Assembly: GCF_014692505.1 (NCBI RefSeq)
Contig: NZ_JACNYK010000002.1
Coordinates: 310,001 to 374,000, forward strand
Direction: 5' to 3'
Source: Sphingobacterium arenae
GTDB lineage: Bacteria > Bacteroidota > Bacteroidia > Sphingobacteriales > Sphingobacteriaceae
DNA: 64,000 nucleotides
Below are positions 53,255 through 61,423 of this stretch, piece by piece (the stretch's first letter is position 1; the number at the start of each line of letters is the position of its first letter). The position numbers were made by a program, and so were the translations under genes. Under the pieces are notes generated by a model. It saw nothing but the letters and a program-made list of their open reading frames with translations. It made no database searches and was not told where the DNA came from.

Positions 53255-54074
53255 TTGCTTCACGGATACGCACTAATTTTTCAAGCAATCCCTCCAGCAA
53301 ATCGAGATGCAACATATTTGCTCCATCCGATTTTGCATTCGCCGGATCCGGATGCGTTTCTATAAATAAGCCGTCTGCTCCTACTGCAATGGCCGCCTTG
53401 GCAATTGTTTCGATAAGTTCTGGCTTCCCTCCTGTAACGCCCGATGTTTGATTTGGCTGTTGCAACGAATGCGTACAGTCCATTACCGTCGGCACACCAA
53501 AAGTACGCATCTCGGGCAGCCCCCGAAAATCCACAATCAGATCCTGATATCCGAATGTGTTCCCCCTATCTGTCAAAAATACCCTGTCATTTCCAGCATC
53601 CTTTACTTTATCCACGGCAAACTTCATCGAAGCGGCAGATAGGAACTGTCCCTTTTTAATATTGACTACTTTTCCCGTTTCCGCAGCAGCCGTCAGCAAT
53701 TCGGTTTGTCTGCACAAAAATGCAGGTATCTGCAAAACGTCAACGTAAGCCCCAGCGATAACCGCTTCATGGCTCTCATGAATATCGGTTACTGTAGGAA
53801 CTCCAAATGTCCGTCCGACCTTTTCCAGTATCTTTAAAGCCTTCTCATCTCCTATTCCTGTAAAGGAATCTGATCGGGAACGATTAGCTTTCCGGTAGGA
53901 TCCTTTAAAGATGTACGGAATCTCGTACTTATCTGTCATTTTCACAACTCTTTCGGCAATGCGCAAAGCGATTTCTTCTCCTTCAATAGCACACGGCCCT
54001 GCCATTAGAAAGAACTGCGTAGAATCTCCGTGTTTAATGGCGGGTAAATATTGTTGAATCATATACTTGATCAT
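53247..54074 (-). CDS. kdsA: Kdo-8-phosphate synthase
   Basis: A 275-residue class I aldolase-like enzyme condensing PEP with arabinose-5-phosphate. Diagnostic stretches are FFLMAGPCAIEGEEIALRIAE, FKGSYRKANRSRSDSFTGIG, VPTVTDIHESHEA, IPAFLCRQTELLTAAAETG, KKGQFLSAASM and ETHPDPANAKSDGANML. Its ATG overlaps the recQ stop by one base (TAATG); a second ATG four codons later is possible. The substrate is made by the kdsD product encoded divergently beyond recQ, so the two Kdo genes flank recQ. Confidence 0.96.
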   Translation of the reverse strand: MIKYMIQQYLPAIKHGDSTQFFLMAGPCAIEGEEIALRIAERVVKMTDKYEIPYIFKGSYRKANRSRSDSFTGIGDEKALKILEKVGRTFGVPTVTDIHESHEAVIAGAYVDVLQIPAFLCRQTELLTAAAETGKVVNIKKGQFLSAASMKFAVDKVKDAGNDRVFLTDRGNTFGYQDLIVDFRGLPEMRTFGVPTVMDCTHSLQQPNQTSGVTGGKPELIETIAKAAIAVGADGLFIETHPDPANAKSDGANMLHLDLLEGLLEKLVRIREAIS

Positions 54075-56272
54075 TAATTTCCTAATTCAGACATGAATTT
54101 AATCCGCATCAACTGGACATCTTCATATGTGTAGTCATTTTCCCCCAGCTCTTTCAATGCTTCATCGATGGAATCTACCTCGGCAGCCCGAAAGTAATCA
54201 TACACTTCTTCTTGTCGGTCACTATCAATCATCTCATCCACAAAATACCCGATATTAAGTTTTGTGCCGGAATTGACAATAGATTCAACTTCTTTAAGCA
54301 AATCTTCATAACTAATCCCTTTAGCAGAAGCAATATCCTCCAAACCGATTTTACGGTCTATATTCTGTATGATTGAAACTTTCAACGCCGACTTATTGGC
54401 AGCACTCTTAATCACAAGATCCAATGGGCGGTCAATATCGTTGTCATCTACATATTGCTTAATCAGCTCCACAAATGGCTTCCCAAATTTAAGGGCTTTT
54501 CCTGCTCCCACACCGTGCATTTGCTTCAGTTCATCCAAACTGACGGGATAATGCGTACACATTTCATCAAGCGAGGGGTCTTGAAATATCACGAATGGCG
54601 GTAAGGATTTCTGCTTGGCTATTTTCTTCCGTAGATCTTTCAGCATCTTTAGCAGGTTGGTATCTAATGTCCCAGAGCCCTGAACGGCTTCTTCCATACC
54701 ATCCTCATCAGCCTTTTCCATTATCCTGTTTAAAATGAATTTGATACTGTACGGATTAACCAAATACCTCCTGCCGTTTTCCGTAAGCGTCAACAAACCA
54801 TAATGGTCAATATCTTTTTTCAGGAAATTATTTAATTCGGCCTGTCGAATCAACGATTTCCAGTAGTTCACACCCAAACTTTTGCCTTTTCCGAACAAGG
54901 GATGTAGATCATGCTTATAAGAAGATATAGGCTGGTTGTTTTGCCCCATCATTACATTGATAATATGGTGATCGTCAAACTTCTCTCCCTCTTCCTCTAT
55001 AAAACCTAATACTTTTAGTAAATTTTCTTCGGCCTCAAAATACGTTTTTGGTGTACGACAGTTATCGCACATATTATTACAGCCCGTCTCGTCAAACTGT
55101 TCACCAAAATAATACAAAATCTGCTTTCGACGACATACCGATGATTCGGAATAATCTATCACTTCTTTTAGTATCTGTGTACCGATCTCTCTTTCGGAGA
55201 CGGGTTTGTCTTTCATGAATTTGGTGAGCTTCTCTATATCCTTTTCAGAATAAAACGCCAAACAAAGTCCCTCGCCACCGTCACGTCCGGCACGGCCTGT
55301 TTCCTGATAATATCCCTCCATTGATTTGGGTATATCATGATGGATGACATACCGGACATCCGGTTTATCTATCCCCATTCCAAATGCGATCGTTGCCACA
55401 ATGACTTCGACATCTTCCATCAGGAACTTGTCTTGTGTATCTGCTCTCGTTTTGGCATCCAACCCCGCATGATACGGCAATGCCTTTATCCCGTTGATAT
55501 TGAGAACTTCCGCAACTTCCTCCACCTTTTTACGACTGAGGCAATATATAATACCCGTTTTTCCAGCATTGTTTCGGATAAACTTCACAATCTCCTTTAC
55601 CACGTTCTTTTTTGGTCTGACTTCATAATATAAGTTGGACCGATTAAAAGAGGATTTAAACAAAGTCGCATTATTCATCTGCAAATTCTTACGAATATCA
55701 GACTGCACCTTTGGTGTAGCGGTTGCCGTCAAAGCAATGATAGGAATGTTTTCACCGATACCGTTAATAACTTGCCTTATCTTACGATATTCCGGCCGAA
55801 AATCGTGCCCCCATTCCGATATACAATGGGCTTCGTCTACCGCAACAAAGGAAACGATAATCTGCTTCAAAAAAAGTGCATTTTCTTCCTTTGCCAACGA
55901 TTCGGGTGCTACATAAAGCAGTTTCGTCTTGCCTTCTGTGACATCTTTTTTCACCTTGGTAATCTCCCCTTTATTAAGAGAAGAATTTAAAAAATGTGCA
56001 ATGCTATCATTCCCGCCGAACGCTCTTAATTGATCTACTTGATTTTTCATAAGTGCTATAAGAGGCGAGATGACAATAGCTGTGCCCTCGCTCATCAACG
56101 CAGGCAATTGATAACAAATAGATTTTCCGCCTCCTGTGGGCATAATAACAAACGTATCTTTTTTATTCAATATATTCGTTATTATCGCTTCTTGATCCCC
56201 TTTAAAGGTATCGAAGCCGAAAAACTCCTGCAAATTGTCAAATAGTGATTTTTCTATTTCCATTGACCTCAA
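54074..56272 (-). CDS. recQ: ATP-dependent DNA helicase RecQ
   Basis: A 732-residue 3'-5' helicase. Motifs in order: Walker A MPTGGGKSICYQLPA, DEAH box FVAVDEAHCISEWGHDFRPEY, motif III ALTATATPKV, and motif VI YYQETGRAGRDG. The RQC zinc site uses Cys residues in CRRKQILYYFGEQFDETGCNNMCDNC-like spacing near 375-400, then the winged helix, and an HRDC domain near 520-600. A C-terminal helical region of about 100 residues (IGLEDIASAKGISYEDLLKEVESI) is present. ATG at residue 4 is an alternative start. It is coupled to kdsA by a one-base overlap. Confidence 0.95.
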   Translation of the reverse strand: MRSMEIEKSLFDNLQEFFGFDTFKGDQEAIITNILNKKDTFVIMPTGGGKSICYQLPALMSEGTAIVISPLIALMKNQVDQLRAFGGNDSIAHFLNSSLNKGEITKVKKDVTEGKTKLLYVAPESLAKEENALFLKQIIVSFVAVDEAHCISEWGHDFRPEYRKIRQVINGIGENIPIIALTATATPKVQSDIRKNLQMNNATLFKSSFNRSNLYYEVRPKKNVVKEIVKFIRNNAGKTGIIYCLSRKKVEEVAEVLNINGIKALPYHAGLDAKTRADTQDKFLMEDVEVIVATIAFGMGIDKPDVRYVIHHDIPKSMEGYYQETGRAGRDGGEGLCLAFYSEKDIEKLTKFMKDKPVSEREIGTQILKEVIDYSESSVCRRKQILYYFGEQFDETGCNNMCDNCRTPKTYFEAEENLLKVLGFIEEEGEKFDDHHIINVMMGQNNQPISSYKHDLHPLFGKGKSLGVNYWKSLIRQAELNNFLKKDIDHYGLLTLTENGRRYLVNPYSIKFILNRIMEKADEDGMEEAVQGSGTLDTNLLKMLKDLRKKIAKQKSLPPFVIFQDPSLDEMCTHYPVSLDELKQMHGVGAGKALKFGKPFVELIKQYVDDNDIDRPLDLVIKSAANKSALKVSIIQNIDRKIGLEDIASAKGISYEDLLKEVESIVNSGTKLNIGYFVDEMIDSDRQEEVYDYFRAAEVDSIDEALKELGENDYTYEDVQLMRIKFMSELGN

Positions 56273-56318
56273 GACAAAAATTAGATGGATCCGTGGCTCA
56301 TTTGAGCGCTAAATAACC

Positions 56319-56326
56319 TACTTTTG
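56319..56326 (+). promoter_or_regulatory. -7 box (TACTTTTG) of kdsD
   Basis: TACTTTTG matches the -7 consensus and lies 32 bases before the GTG start. No TTTG is found at 19-20 bases upstream. Confidence 0.45.
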
Positions 56327-56358
56327 TAGTTATTAATATAAAATTAACTATTTTTTCT

Positions 56359-57324
56359 GTGATACACAACATCGATATCAAAAAGACTGCAATTGACGCG
56401 TTGGAACTGGAGGCCACAGCAATCCATAACCTTACACAATTCATTGACGACGATTTCGTTAAGGTTGTAAATCAAATACTGGACTTACCAGGCAGAATAA
56501 TAGTAACGGGAATTGGCAAGAGCGCAATCATTGCACAAAAAATTGTGGCTACGTTTAATTCTACGGGAACACCTGCTATATTTATGCATGCAGCTGACGC
56601 AATCCACGGTGACCTGGGCATCATCCAGCAGCACGATCTGATTATCGCGCTTTCCAAAAGCGGTAATACACCGGAAATTAAAGTATTAGTTCCCTTTTTA
56701 AAGCAAACGGGGAATACATTAGTCGCCATGGTGGGTAATATGGACTCCTTTTTGGCACATCATGCAAATTTCGCTCTGAATACCTCCGTTGAACGGGAAG
56801 CCTGCCCGAATAACCTAGCGCCCACAACAAGTACGACAGCACAATTAGCAATGGGGGATGCTTTAGCCGTTTGTCTGCAAACATGCCGACAGTTTTCCGA
56901 TCGTGACTTTGCTAGATATCATCCTGGGGGTGCATTGGGCAAACAATTATATTTAAAGGTTAGCGACCTATCAGACAACAACGGTAAACCCGAAGTGTCT
57001 CCAACAGCAAGTATACGTGAGGTACTCATTACCATCACAAAGTATCGTTTAGGTGCGACGGCGGTTATCGGCGTAGATGAGATTCTCGGCATCATCACGG
57101 ATGGAGACATCCGTAGAATGCTCGAAAAACATGAGGATGTGACGCACTTAACTGCAAATGACATTATGACACGAAATCCTAAAGAGATAAAGAGAGAAGA
57201 GCTCGCTGCCGACGCACTTCATATAATGCGGCAACACAATATATCGCAGCTTTTAGTTACCCAAGAAGGACATTATACCGGCATAATACATTTACAGGAT
57301 CTCTTAAAAGAGGGAATCATATAA
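56359..57324 (+). CDS. kdsD: Arabinose-5-phosphate isomerase (KpsF/GutQ family)
   Basis: A 321-residue enzyme converting ribulose-5-phosphate to arabinose-5-phosphate for Kdo. The SIS domain occupies about residues 30-195 (IIVTGIGKSAIIAQKIVATFNSTGTPAIFMHAADAIHGDLG, LALSKSGNTPEI-like stretch, NLAPTTSTTAQLAMGDALAVCL). Two CBS domains follow (about 205-320), with IITDGDIRRMLE and HNISQLLVTQEGHYTGIIHLQDLLKEG. The start codon is GTG at 56359. It is transcribed divergently from recQ-kdsA. Confidence 0.95.
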   Translation: MIHNIDIKKTAIDALELEATAIHNLTQFIDDDFVKVVNQILDLPGRIIVTGIGKSAIIAQKIVATFNSTGTPAIFMHAADAIHGDLGIIQQHDLIIALSKSGNTPEIKVLVPFLKQTGNTLVAMVGNMDSFLAHHANFALNTSVEREACPNNLAPTTSTTAQLAMGDALAVCLQTCRQFSDRDFARYHPGGALGKQLYLKVSDLSDNNGKPEVSPTASIREVLITITKYRLGATAVIGVDEILGIITDGDIRRMLEKHEDVTHLTANDIMTRNPKEIKREELAADALHIMRQHNISQLLVTQEGHYTGIIHLQDLLKEGII

Positions 57325-57436
57325 GTTCTTTCTGTAATATTTTTGTCTATTTTATAAAATTTAGGTCACACACATTGCTGTATTGGTAATTTTGGCGTAT
57401 CTTTTGATCTTATCAGAAGGTTAAAGTATTAGTAAG

Positions 57437-57814
57437 ATGAAGAAAAAAAGTTTAGGAATATTAGCGACGTTTATAGCTGTCATTGGTTTTACGTCGATGG
57501 CAATAGCTATTGGTGAATTCAAATTTGAAAATGAAACCCACGATTTTGGGAATATCCCTCAAAATAAACCAGCATCATACAACTTTAAGTTTTCCAATAC
57601 AGGTGATGCGCCTATTATTATCAACGAGGTAAAACCTTCTTGTGGCTGCTCTGTTGCTGAATTCACAAAAACTCCAGTTAAGCCTGGCGAAGGAGGCACT
57701 GTAACGGTTACCTATAATGCGGCTGCCAAAGGGCCTTTCACCAAGCAATTCACGATTAAGTCCAACACGAAGACGCCTATCAAAACGTTAACAATTAAAG
57801 GAAACGTAGAATAA
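57437..57814 (+). CDS. DUF1573 family exported protein
   Basis: A 125-residue protein with a signal peptide (residues 1-25, ending SMAIAI) and one immunoglobulin-like DUF1573 domain: FENETHDFGNIPQNKPASYNFKFSNTGDAPIIINEVKPSCGCSV and GTVTVTYNAAAKGPFTKQFTIKSNT. The SCGC motif is typical of the family. Function is unknown; the fold resembles ASPM/SPD-2/Hydin domains. It has its own terminator. Confidence 0.92.
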   Translation: MKKKSLGILATFIAVIGFTSMAIAIGEFKFENETHDFGNIPQNKPASYNFKFSNTGDAPIIINEVKPSCGCSVAEFTKTPVKPGEGGTVTVTYNAAAKGPFTKQFTIKSNTKTPIKTLTIKGNVE

Positions 57815-57852
57815 TAATTCGTTTTCCGTAGTCAATACATAATAGATTAAGT

Positions 57853-57880
57853 AAAATGCCGTCAATTGACGGCATTTTTT
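57853..57880 (+). terminator. Rho-independent terminator of the DUF1573 gene
   Basis: AAAATGCCGTCAA and its complement TTGACGGCATTTT (57853-57878) form a perfect palindromic stem ending in six T. Confidence 0.92.
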
Positions 57881-57914
57881 ATTAGTTTTGTGATATACTT
57901 AAAAACACAAAGTA

Positions 57915-59120
57915 ATGCCAGAAATATCAAAAAGAGGCTTAAATATGCCTGCTTCTCCAATTAGAAAGCTTACACCCTTTGCAGAGCAGGCAAAAAAAGA
58001 AGGAAAGAAAGTATATCATCTGAATATCGGGCAGCCCGATATCAAAACGCCGGAGGTCATGTTAAATGCATTGAAAGACATCGATTTCACTATTTGGGCG
58101 TACACGGCGTCAGAAGGCATTGCCTCCTACAGGGAAAAATTGACAACTTATTATAACAAGCTGGGTTACAACATTGATCCGACAGATATTTTAGTGACCA
58201 ATGGTGGGTCAGAAGCTCTTACCATTGCGATGCAAAGTTGCCTTAGCTCCGGCGATGAAATTATTATTCCCGAACCATTTTATGCGAACTATAATGGGTT
58301 TGCCTGTGCGGCAGACGCCGTAGTAAAGCCGATCCTATCGCACATAGAAACTGGTTTCGCTTTGCCCCCCATAACGGAATTTGAGAAATTGATCACGGAC
58401 AAAACACGGGCAATTGCAATCTGTAACCCAAATAATCCTACAGGTTATCTCTATTCTCTAGAAGAATTGGAATCTTTGAAAGCTTTATGTCTAAAATATG
58501 ATCTTTATTTATTTGCCGATGAAGCTTATCGAGAATTTTGTTACGACGGTCACACGTTTGTTTCACCTATGCACTTGGAGGGCCTCGAACAGCATGTAGT
58601 CATCATCGATACCGTCTCTAAGCGATATTCCGCATGTGGAGCCCGAATAGGTTGTTTTATGACCAAAAACAAGGAACTTTATCAAACAGCGCTTAAGTTC
58701 GCTCAAACTCGCTTGAGTCCCTCTCTTGAGGGACAAATTGCTGCTGAAGCGGCGATCGATACGCCGGACAGTTACTTTGAAGCAGTATCTAAAGAATATA
58801 CTGCCCGTCGGAACACACTGGTTGACGGATTAAATAAAATAGACGGCGTGTTCTGCCCCGTTCCGGGAGGAGCCTTTTATGTCGTAGCCAAGCTTCCTAT
58901 TGACAACGCCGACAAATTTTGTCAATGGATATTAGAGAAATTCTCTTATAATAATGAAACGGTTATGATGGCTCCGGCTACCGGCTTTTACAGTTCTCCA
59001 AATGTCGGAACGGACCAAGTGCGTTTGGCATATGTACTTAAACAGGAAGATTTACATAGCGCCTTGATCTGCCTAGAAAAAGCGCTGGAGGCATATCCTG
59101 GTCGTACGGCATCTTTATAA
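57915..59120 (+). CDS. PLP-dependent aminotransferase, class I/II (AspC-like)
   Basis: A 401-residue fold-type I aminotransferase. Family features are VYHLNIGQPDIKTPEVM, ILVTNGGSEALTIAMQSC, AICNPNNPTGYLYSLEEL, LFADEAYREFCYDG, and the PLP lysine in DTVSKRYSACGARIGCFM; the carboxylate-binding Arg is in VRLAYVLKQED. Aspartate is the most probable amino donor, but aromatic or other specificity cannot be excluded. It is a single gene followed by a hairpin, convergent with the NagB-family gene. Confidence 0.9.
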   Translation: MPEISKRGLNMPASPIRKLTPFAEQAKKEGKKVYHLNIGQPDIKTPEVMLNALKDIDFTIWAYTASEGIASYREKLTTYYNKLGYNIDPTDILVTNGGSEALTIAMQSCLSSGDEIIIPEPFYANYNGFACAADAVVKPILSHIETGFALPPITEFEKLITDKTRAIAICNPNNPTGYLYSLEELESLKALCLKYDLYLFADEAYREFCYDGHTFVSPMHLEGLEQHVVIIDTVSKRYSACGARIGCFMTKNKELYQTALKFAQTRLSPSLEGQIAAEAAIDTPDSYFEAVSKEYTARRNTLVDGLNKIDGVFCPVPGGAFYVVAKLPIDNADKFCQWILEKFSYNNETVMMAPATGFYSSPNVGTDQVRLAYVLKQEDLHSALICLEKALEAYPGRTASL

Positions 59121-59121
59121 A

Positions 59122-59157
59122 CATCTTTTCCAAAGTGTCGGATCTTTGGAAAAGATG
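59122..59157. terminator. Hairpin between aminotransferase and NagB-family genes
   Basis: Perfect 14-bp arms (59122-59135 and 59144-59157) surround an 8-base loop in the 46-base convergent gap. T-runs are internal to the arms only, so it is a probable rather than classical terminator. Confidence 0.7.
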
Positions 59158-59166
59158 CCACTCACC

Positions 59167-59943
59167 TTATACGGACTTAGGAAGGTGTTGCGCACTTTCT
59201 TTATCAATAAACAAGTAGGCGTTTTCATGCTTTCTCAAAATAGTAGATGGATACTGTGCATCCATTTCTTCATAAAGTGTTTGATAGACGGCTTTGGCTT
59301 TATTTTTTCCGGGCACCATACAGTACAAAAATTTCCCTTGCAATAATGCCGGAACCGTCAGCGTGATGGCGTGAGTCGGCACTTCATTAAAAGAATCAAA
59401 ACATCCATCATTTACCTGTTGCTGACGACTCTTATCATCCAGATCAACGATTTTCACCCAATAGGGATCGTCAAAGTTTGCTACGTGCGGATCATTAAAC
59501 GCTATATGCGTATTTTCTCCAATCCCCATACACACGATGTCTATAGGATGCACTCTCAATAACTGCTCATACCGCTCACATTCTTTTTCGATATCACTTG
59601 AATTTCCTTGTATATAGTGGATCTGGTGAATAGGTACCTTATCAAATATACTTTCTTTAAGAAATCGTCCAAAACTCTGTGGATGCTCTAAATCTAAACC
59701 AATATATTCATCCATATGAAATGCAACGATTTTCCTCCAGTCTATGTTTGGGTTATTTCCCAACATTTCCAAAAACTCACTTTGTGAAGGGGCGGAAGCA
59801 AATACCATATATACATGCTCTTTTTCTTGTTGCAATTCTTCAATTTTTCTGCCTACCATTTCTGCCGCGTCTTTTCCGAGTTGTGCACGACTCTCATACG
59901 TTCTGACTTGCAGATGCTCTATTTTATTCTCTTCAATTTCCAT
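59167..59943 (-). CDS. NagB family glucosamine-6-phosphate deaminase-like protein
   Basis: A 258-residue NagB/RpiA-fold enzyme. The Asp-Glu pair appears in FHMDEYIGLDLEHPQSFGRFL, and the active-site loop reads CMGIGENTHIAFNDP, where standard NagB has a Gly before HIAFNEP. The later stretch LTVPALLQGKFLYCMVPGKNKAKAVYQTL fits the deaminase family. The changed loop and the oxidoreductase/aldolase neighbours suggest a paralogue acting on another amino or keto sugar phosphate. ATG at 59943 is used; the frame runs on to a TTG at 59964. A possible LacI operator lies 52-68 bases upstream. Confidence 0.82.
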   Translation of the reverse strand: MEIEENKIEHLQVRTYESRAQLGKDAAEMVGRKIEELQQEKEHVYMVFASAPSQSEFLEMLGNNPNIDWRKIVAFHMDEYIGLDLEHPQSFGRFLKESIFDKVPIHQIHYIQGNSSDIEKECERYEQLLRVHPIDIVCMGIGENTHIAFNDPHVANFDDPYWVKIVDLDDKSRQQQVNDGCFDSFNEVPTHAITLTVPALLQGKFLYCMVPGKNKAKAVYQTLYEEMDAQYPSTILRKHENAYLFIDKESAQHLPKSV

Positions 59944-59994
59944 TATTATTTTTTTATTATACAATTACATTCAAAAACAGCATTAATTCACTAT

Positions 59995-60011
59995 CGTGTA
60001 GGTACACGTTA
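59995..60011 (-). promoter_or_regulatory. Candidate LacI-type operator upstream of the NagB-family gene
   Basis: CGTGTA and TACACG (59995-60000, 60003-60008) form a 6-bp inverted repeat with a 2-base spacer. Read on the minus strand it overlaps TAACGTGTAC, which shares TAACGT with two other intergenic sites in this locus. It sits just upstream of the gene and after the LacI gene stop. Confidence 0.35.
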
Positions 60012-60042
60012 ATTATTCTAAAAAAAGGCATACCTCGTATAC

Positions 60043-61107
60043 CTAATTCCGATAGAATCGTTGATTCTCTCGATGGATGATGTCAATGGGCATAAAATAC
60101 TCCTTTTCTTGTTTTTCTTCGAACATCAAATATCGATATAATGCTTTTACTCCTCGATAAGCTTGCTCTTGCGGTTTCTCGCATATTAAAAAGTCAATCA
60201 CTCCCTTGTTAAGAAAGTCAATATTGTGTTTTAAAAAGTCGTATCCTACCAAAAGAATATCTTCTTTTTTCTTTTCTAATAAGTATTTTGCGACCAATGA
60301 AACCCGTGAATTTGTTACAAAAATCAGTCGTATGTTGGGGTATTTTTTCAGGGCCTCTGAGACTGTTTTTTTTATCGACCTAGAGTCCGTATCATACAAA
60401 TTTCGTTTTATTATTCTCTCTGGATTTTTTGCAGCAAAATATTTCGTAAAACCTTCTTCCTTTTTGAGAATATGATAGTCGGAGTCAATATCTTTGGCTA
60501 TGTTCATTAATAATACCTGATCTGATTCTTCTACCAGGTAATCTACCAAATGAGCTGCCGTGTAGCCACTATAAAAAAGATCTGGACCAAAATAACTAAG
60601 GTTCTTTCGATTCGGAATATTGGAGTTGATGAATACAAAAGGAATCTTTCTTTTCTGGCAAACGTCCGTAAATGCCGTAGCTTCCTCAATAAAGGCCGGT
60701 GCAATCAATACACCATCTACGGATTCTGATTGGAGAATGGTTTCTGTCTGCTTGACGAAAGAGTCTTTATCGTTCATATCATAAAACAGTTTCTCAATCT
60801 TAACATTATAAAGCATAATCTCATTTTCGGCCTGTATAATGCCCTGTAAGGGTACCGACCAATAATCCGTTTCTTTAGATACCTCAGGAATTAACGTATA
60901 AAGGTGCATGGTTTTAGATGAAGCTAAACGCCTAGCCAAAATATTGGGTTTATAGTCCAATTCCTTGATAATGTCGTTAATCTTCTGTTTGGTCTTTTCC
61001 GACACACCAGTCCGATTATGTAATACCCTATCCACCGTTGCGATGGAAACATTTGCTCGACGTGCAATTTCTTTTACGCCGACCAGTTCTTTTTCATTTT
61101 TCTTCAT
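60043..61107 (-). CDS. LacI family transcriptional regulator
   Basis: A 354-residue repressor. The N-terminal HTH and hinge helix are clear: VGVKEIARRANVSIATVDRVLHNRTGVSEKTKQKI, then NILARRLASSKT. The rest is a periplasmic-binding-protein-like sensor (TETILQSESVDGVLIAPAF, LLVGYDFLKHNIDFLNKGVIDFLICEKPQEQAYRGVKALYRYLM). An effector sugar or sugar acid is expected. Genes for a NagB-like protein, a GMC oxidoreductase and a DHDPS-like aldolase on the same strand are likely targets. A minus-strand TATTTTTG at 61138-61145 may be its promoter. Confidence 0.93.
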   Translation of the reverse strand: MKKNEKELVGVKEIARRANVSIATVDRVLHNRTGVSEKTKQKINDIIKELDYKPNILARRLASSKTMHLYTLIPEVSKETDYWSVPLQGIIQAENEIMLYNVKIEKLFYDMNDKDSFVKQTETILQSESVDGVLIAPAFIEEATAFTDVCQKRKIPFVFINSNIPNRKNLSYFGPDLFYSGYTAAHLVDYLVEESDQVLLMNIAKDIDSDYHILKKEEGFTKYFAAKNPERIIKRNLYDTDSRSIKKTVSEALKKYPNIRLIFVTNSRVSLVAKYLLEKKKEDILLVGYDFLKHNIDFLNKGVIDFLICEKPQEQAYRGVKALYRYLMFEEKQEKEYFMPIDIIHRENQRFYRN

Positions 61108-61423
61108 ATAAAAACATTACATCCACCTTACAGCATACAAAAATAATGAATATGCAGCACTTCCATATACTATTGAAAAGCGCCCATGGTTTAAAACAAC
61201 TAAATATCATCTTTATTTTCAAACGTTCTTAACACCAAACCCTATTTAGATTTGAACATTCAAGATTTATCTAATATGGTTACCCTCATGTTTACCTATA
61301 ATATCTTGCTGCATATTAATAACTGGAAGCGGCAAGAAGTGTACGTTACCGAATATAAGCCAAACTTTCTTTATTCCAAAATTTTTTTAAAATAAGCTAT
61401 GATTTGATTCCTTCTATCTCGAG
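61108..61423. other. Intergenic region between GMC oxidoreductase and LacI genes
   Basis: No gene is supported in these 316 bases. The minus-strand TATTTTTG (61138-61145) is a plausible LacI promoter. TACGTTACCG at 61342-61351 is the reverse complement of the first ten bases of the dyad at 63167-63180, and CAAACGTTC near 61220 carries the AACGTT core common in LacI operators. Confidence 0.45.
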
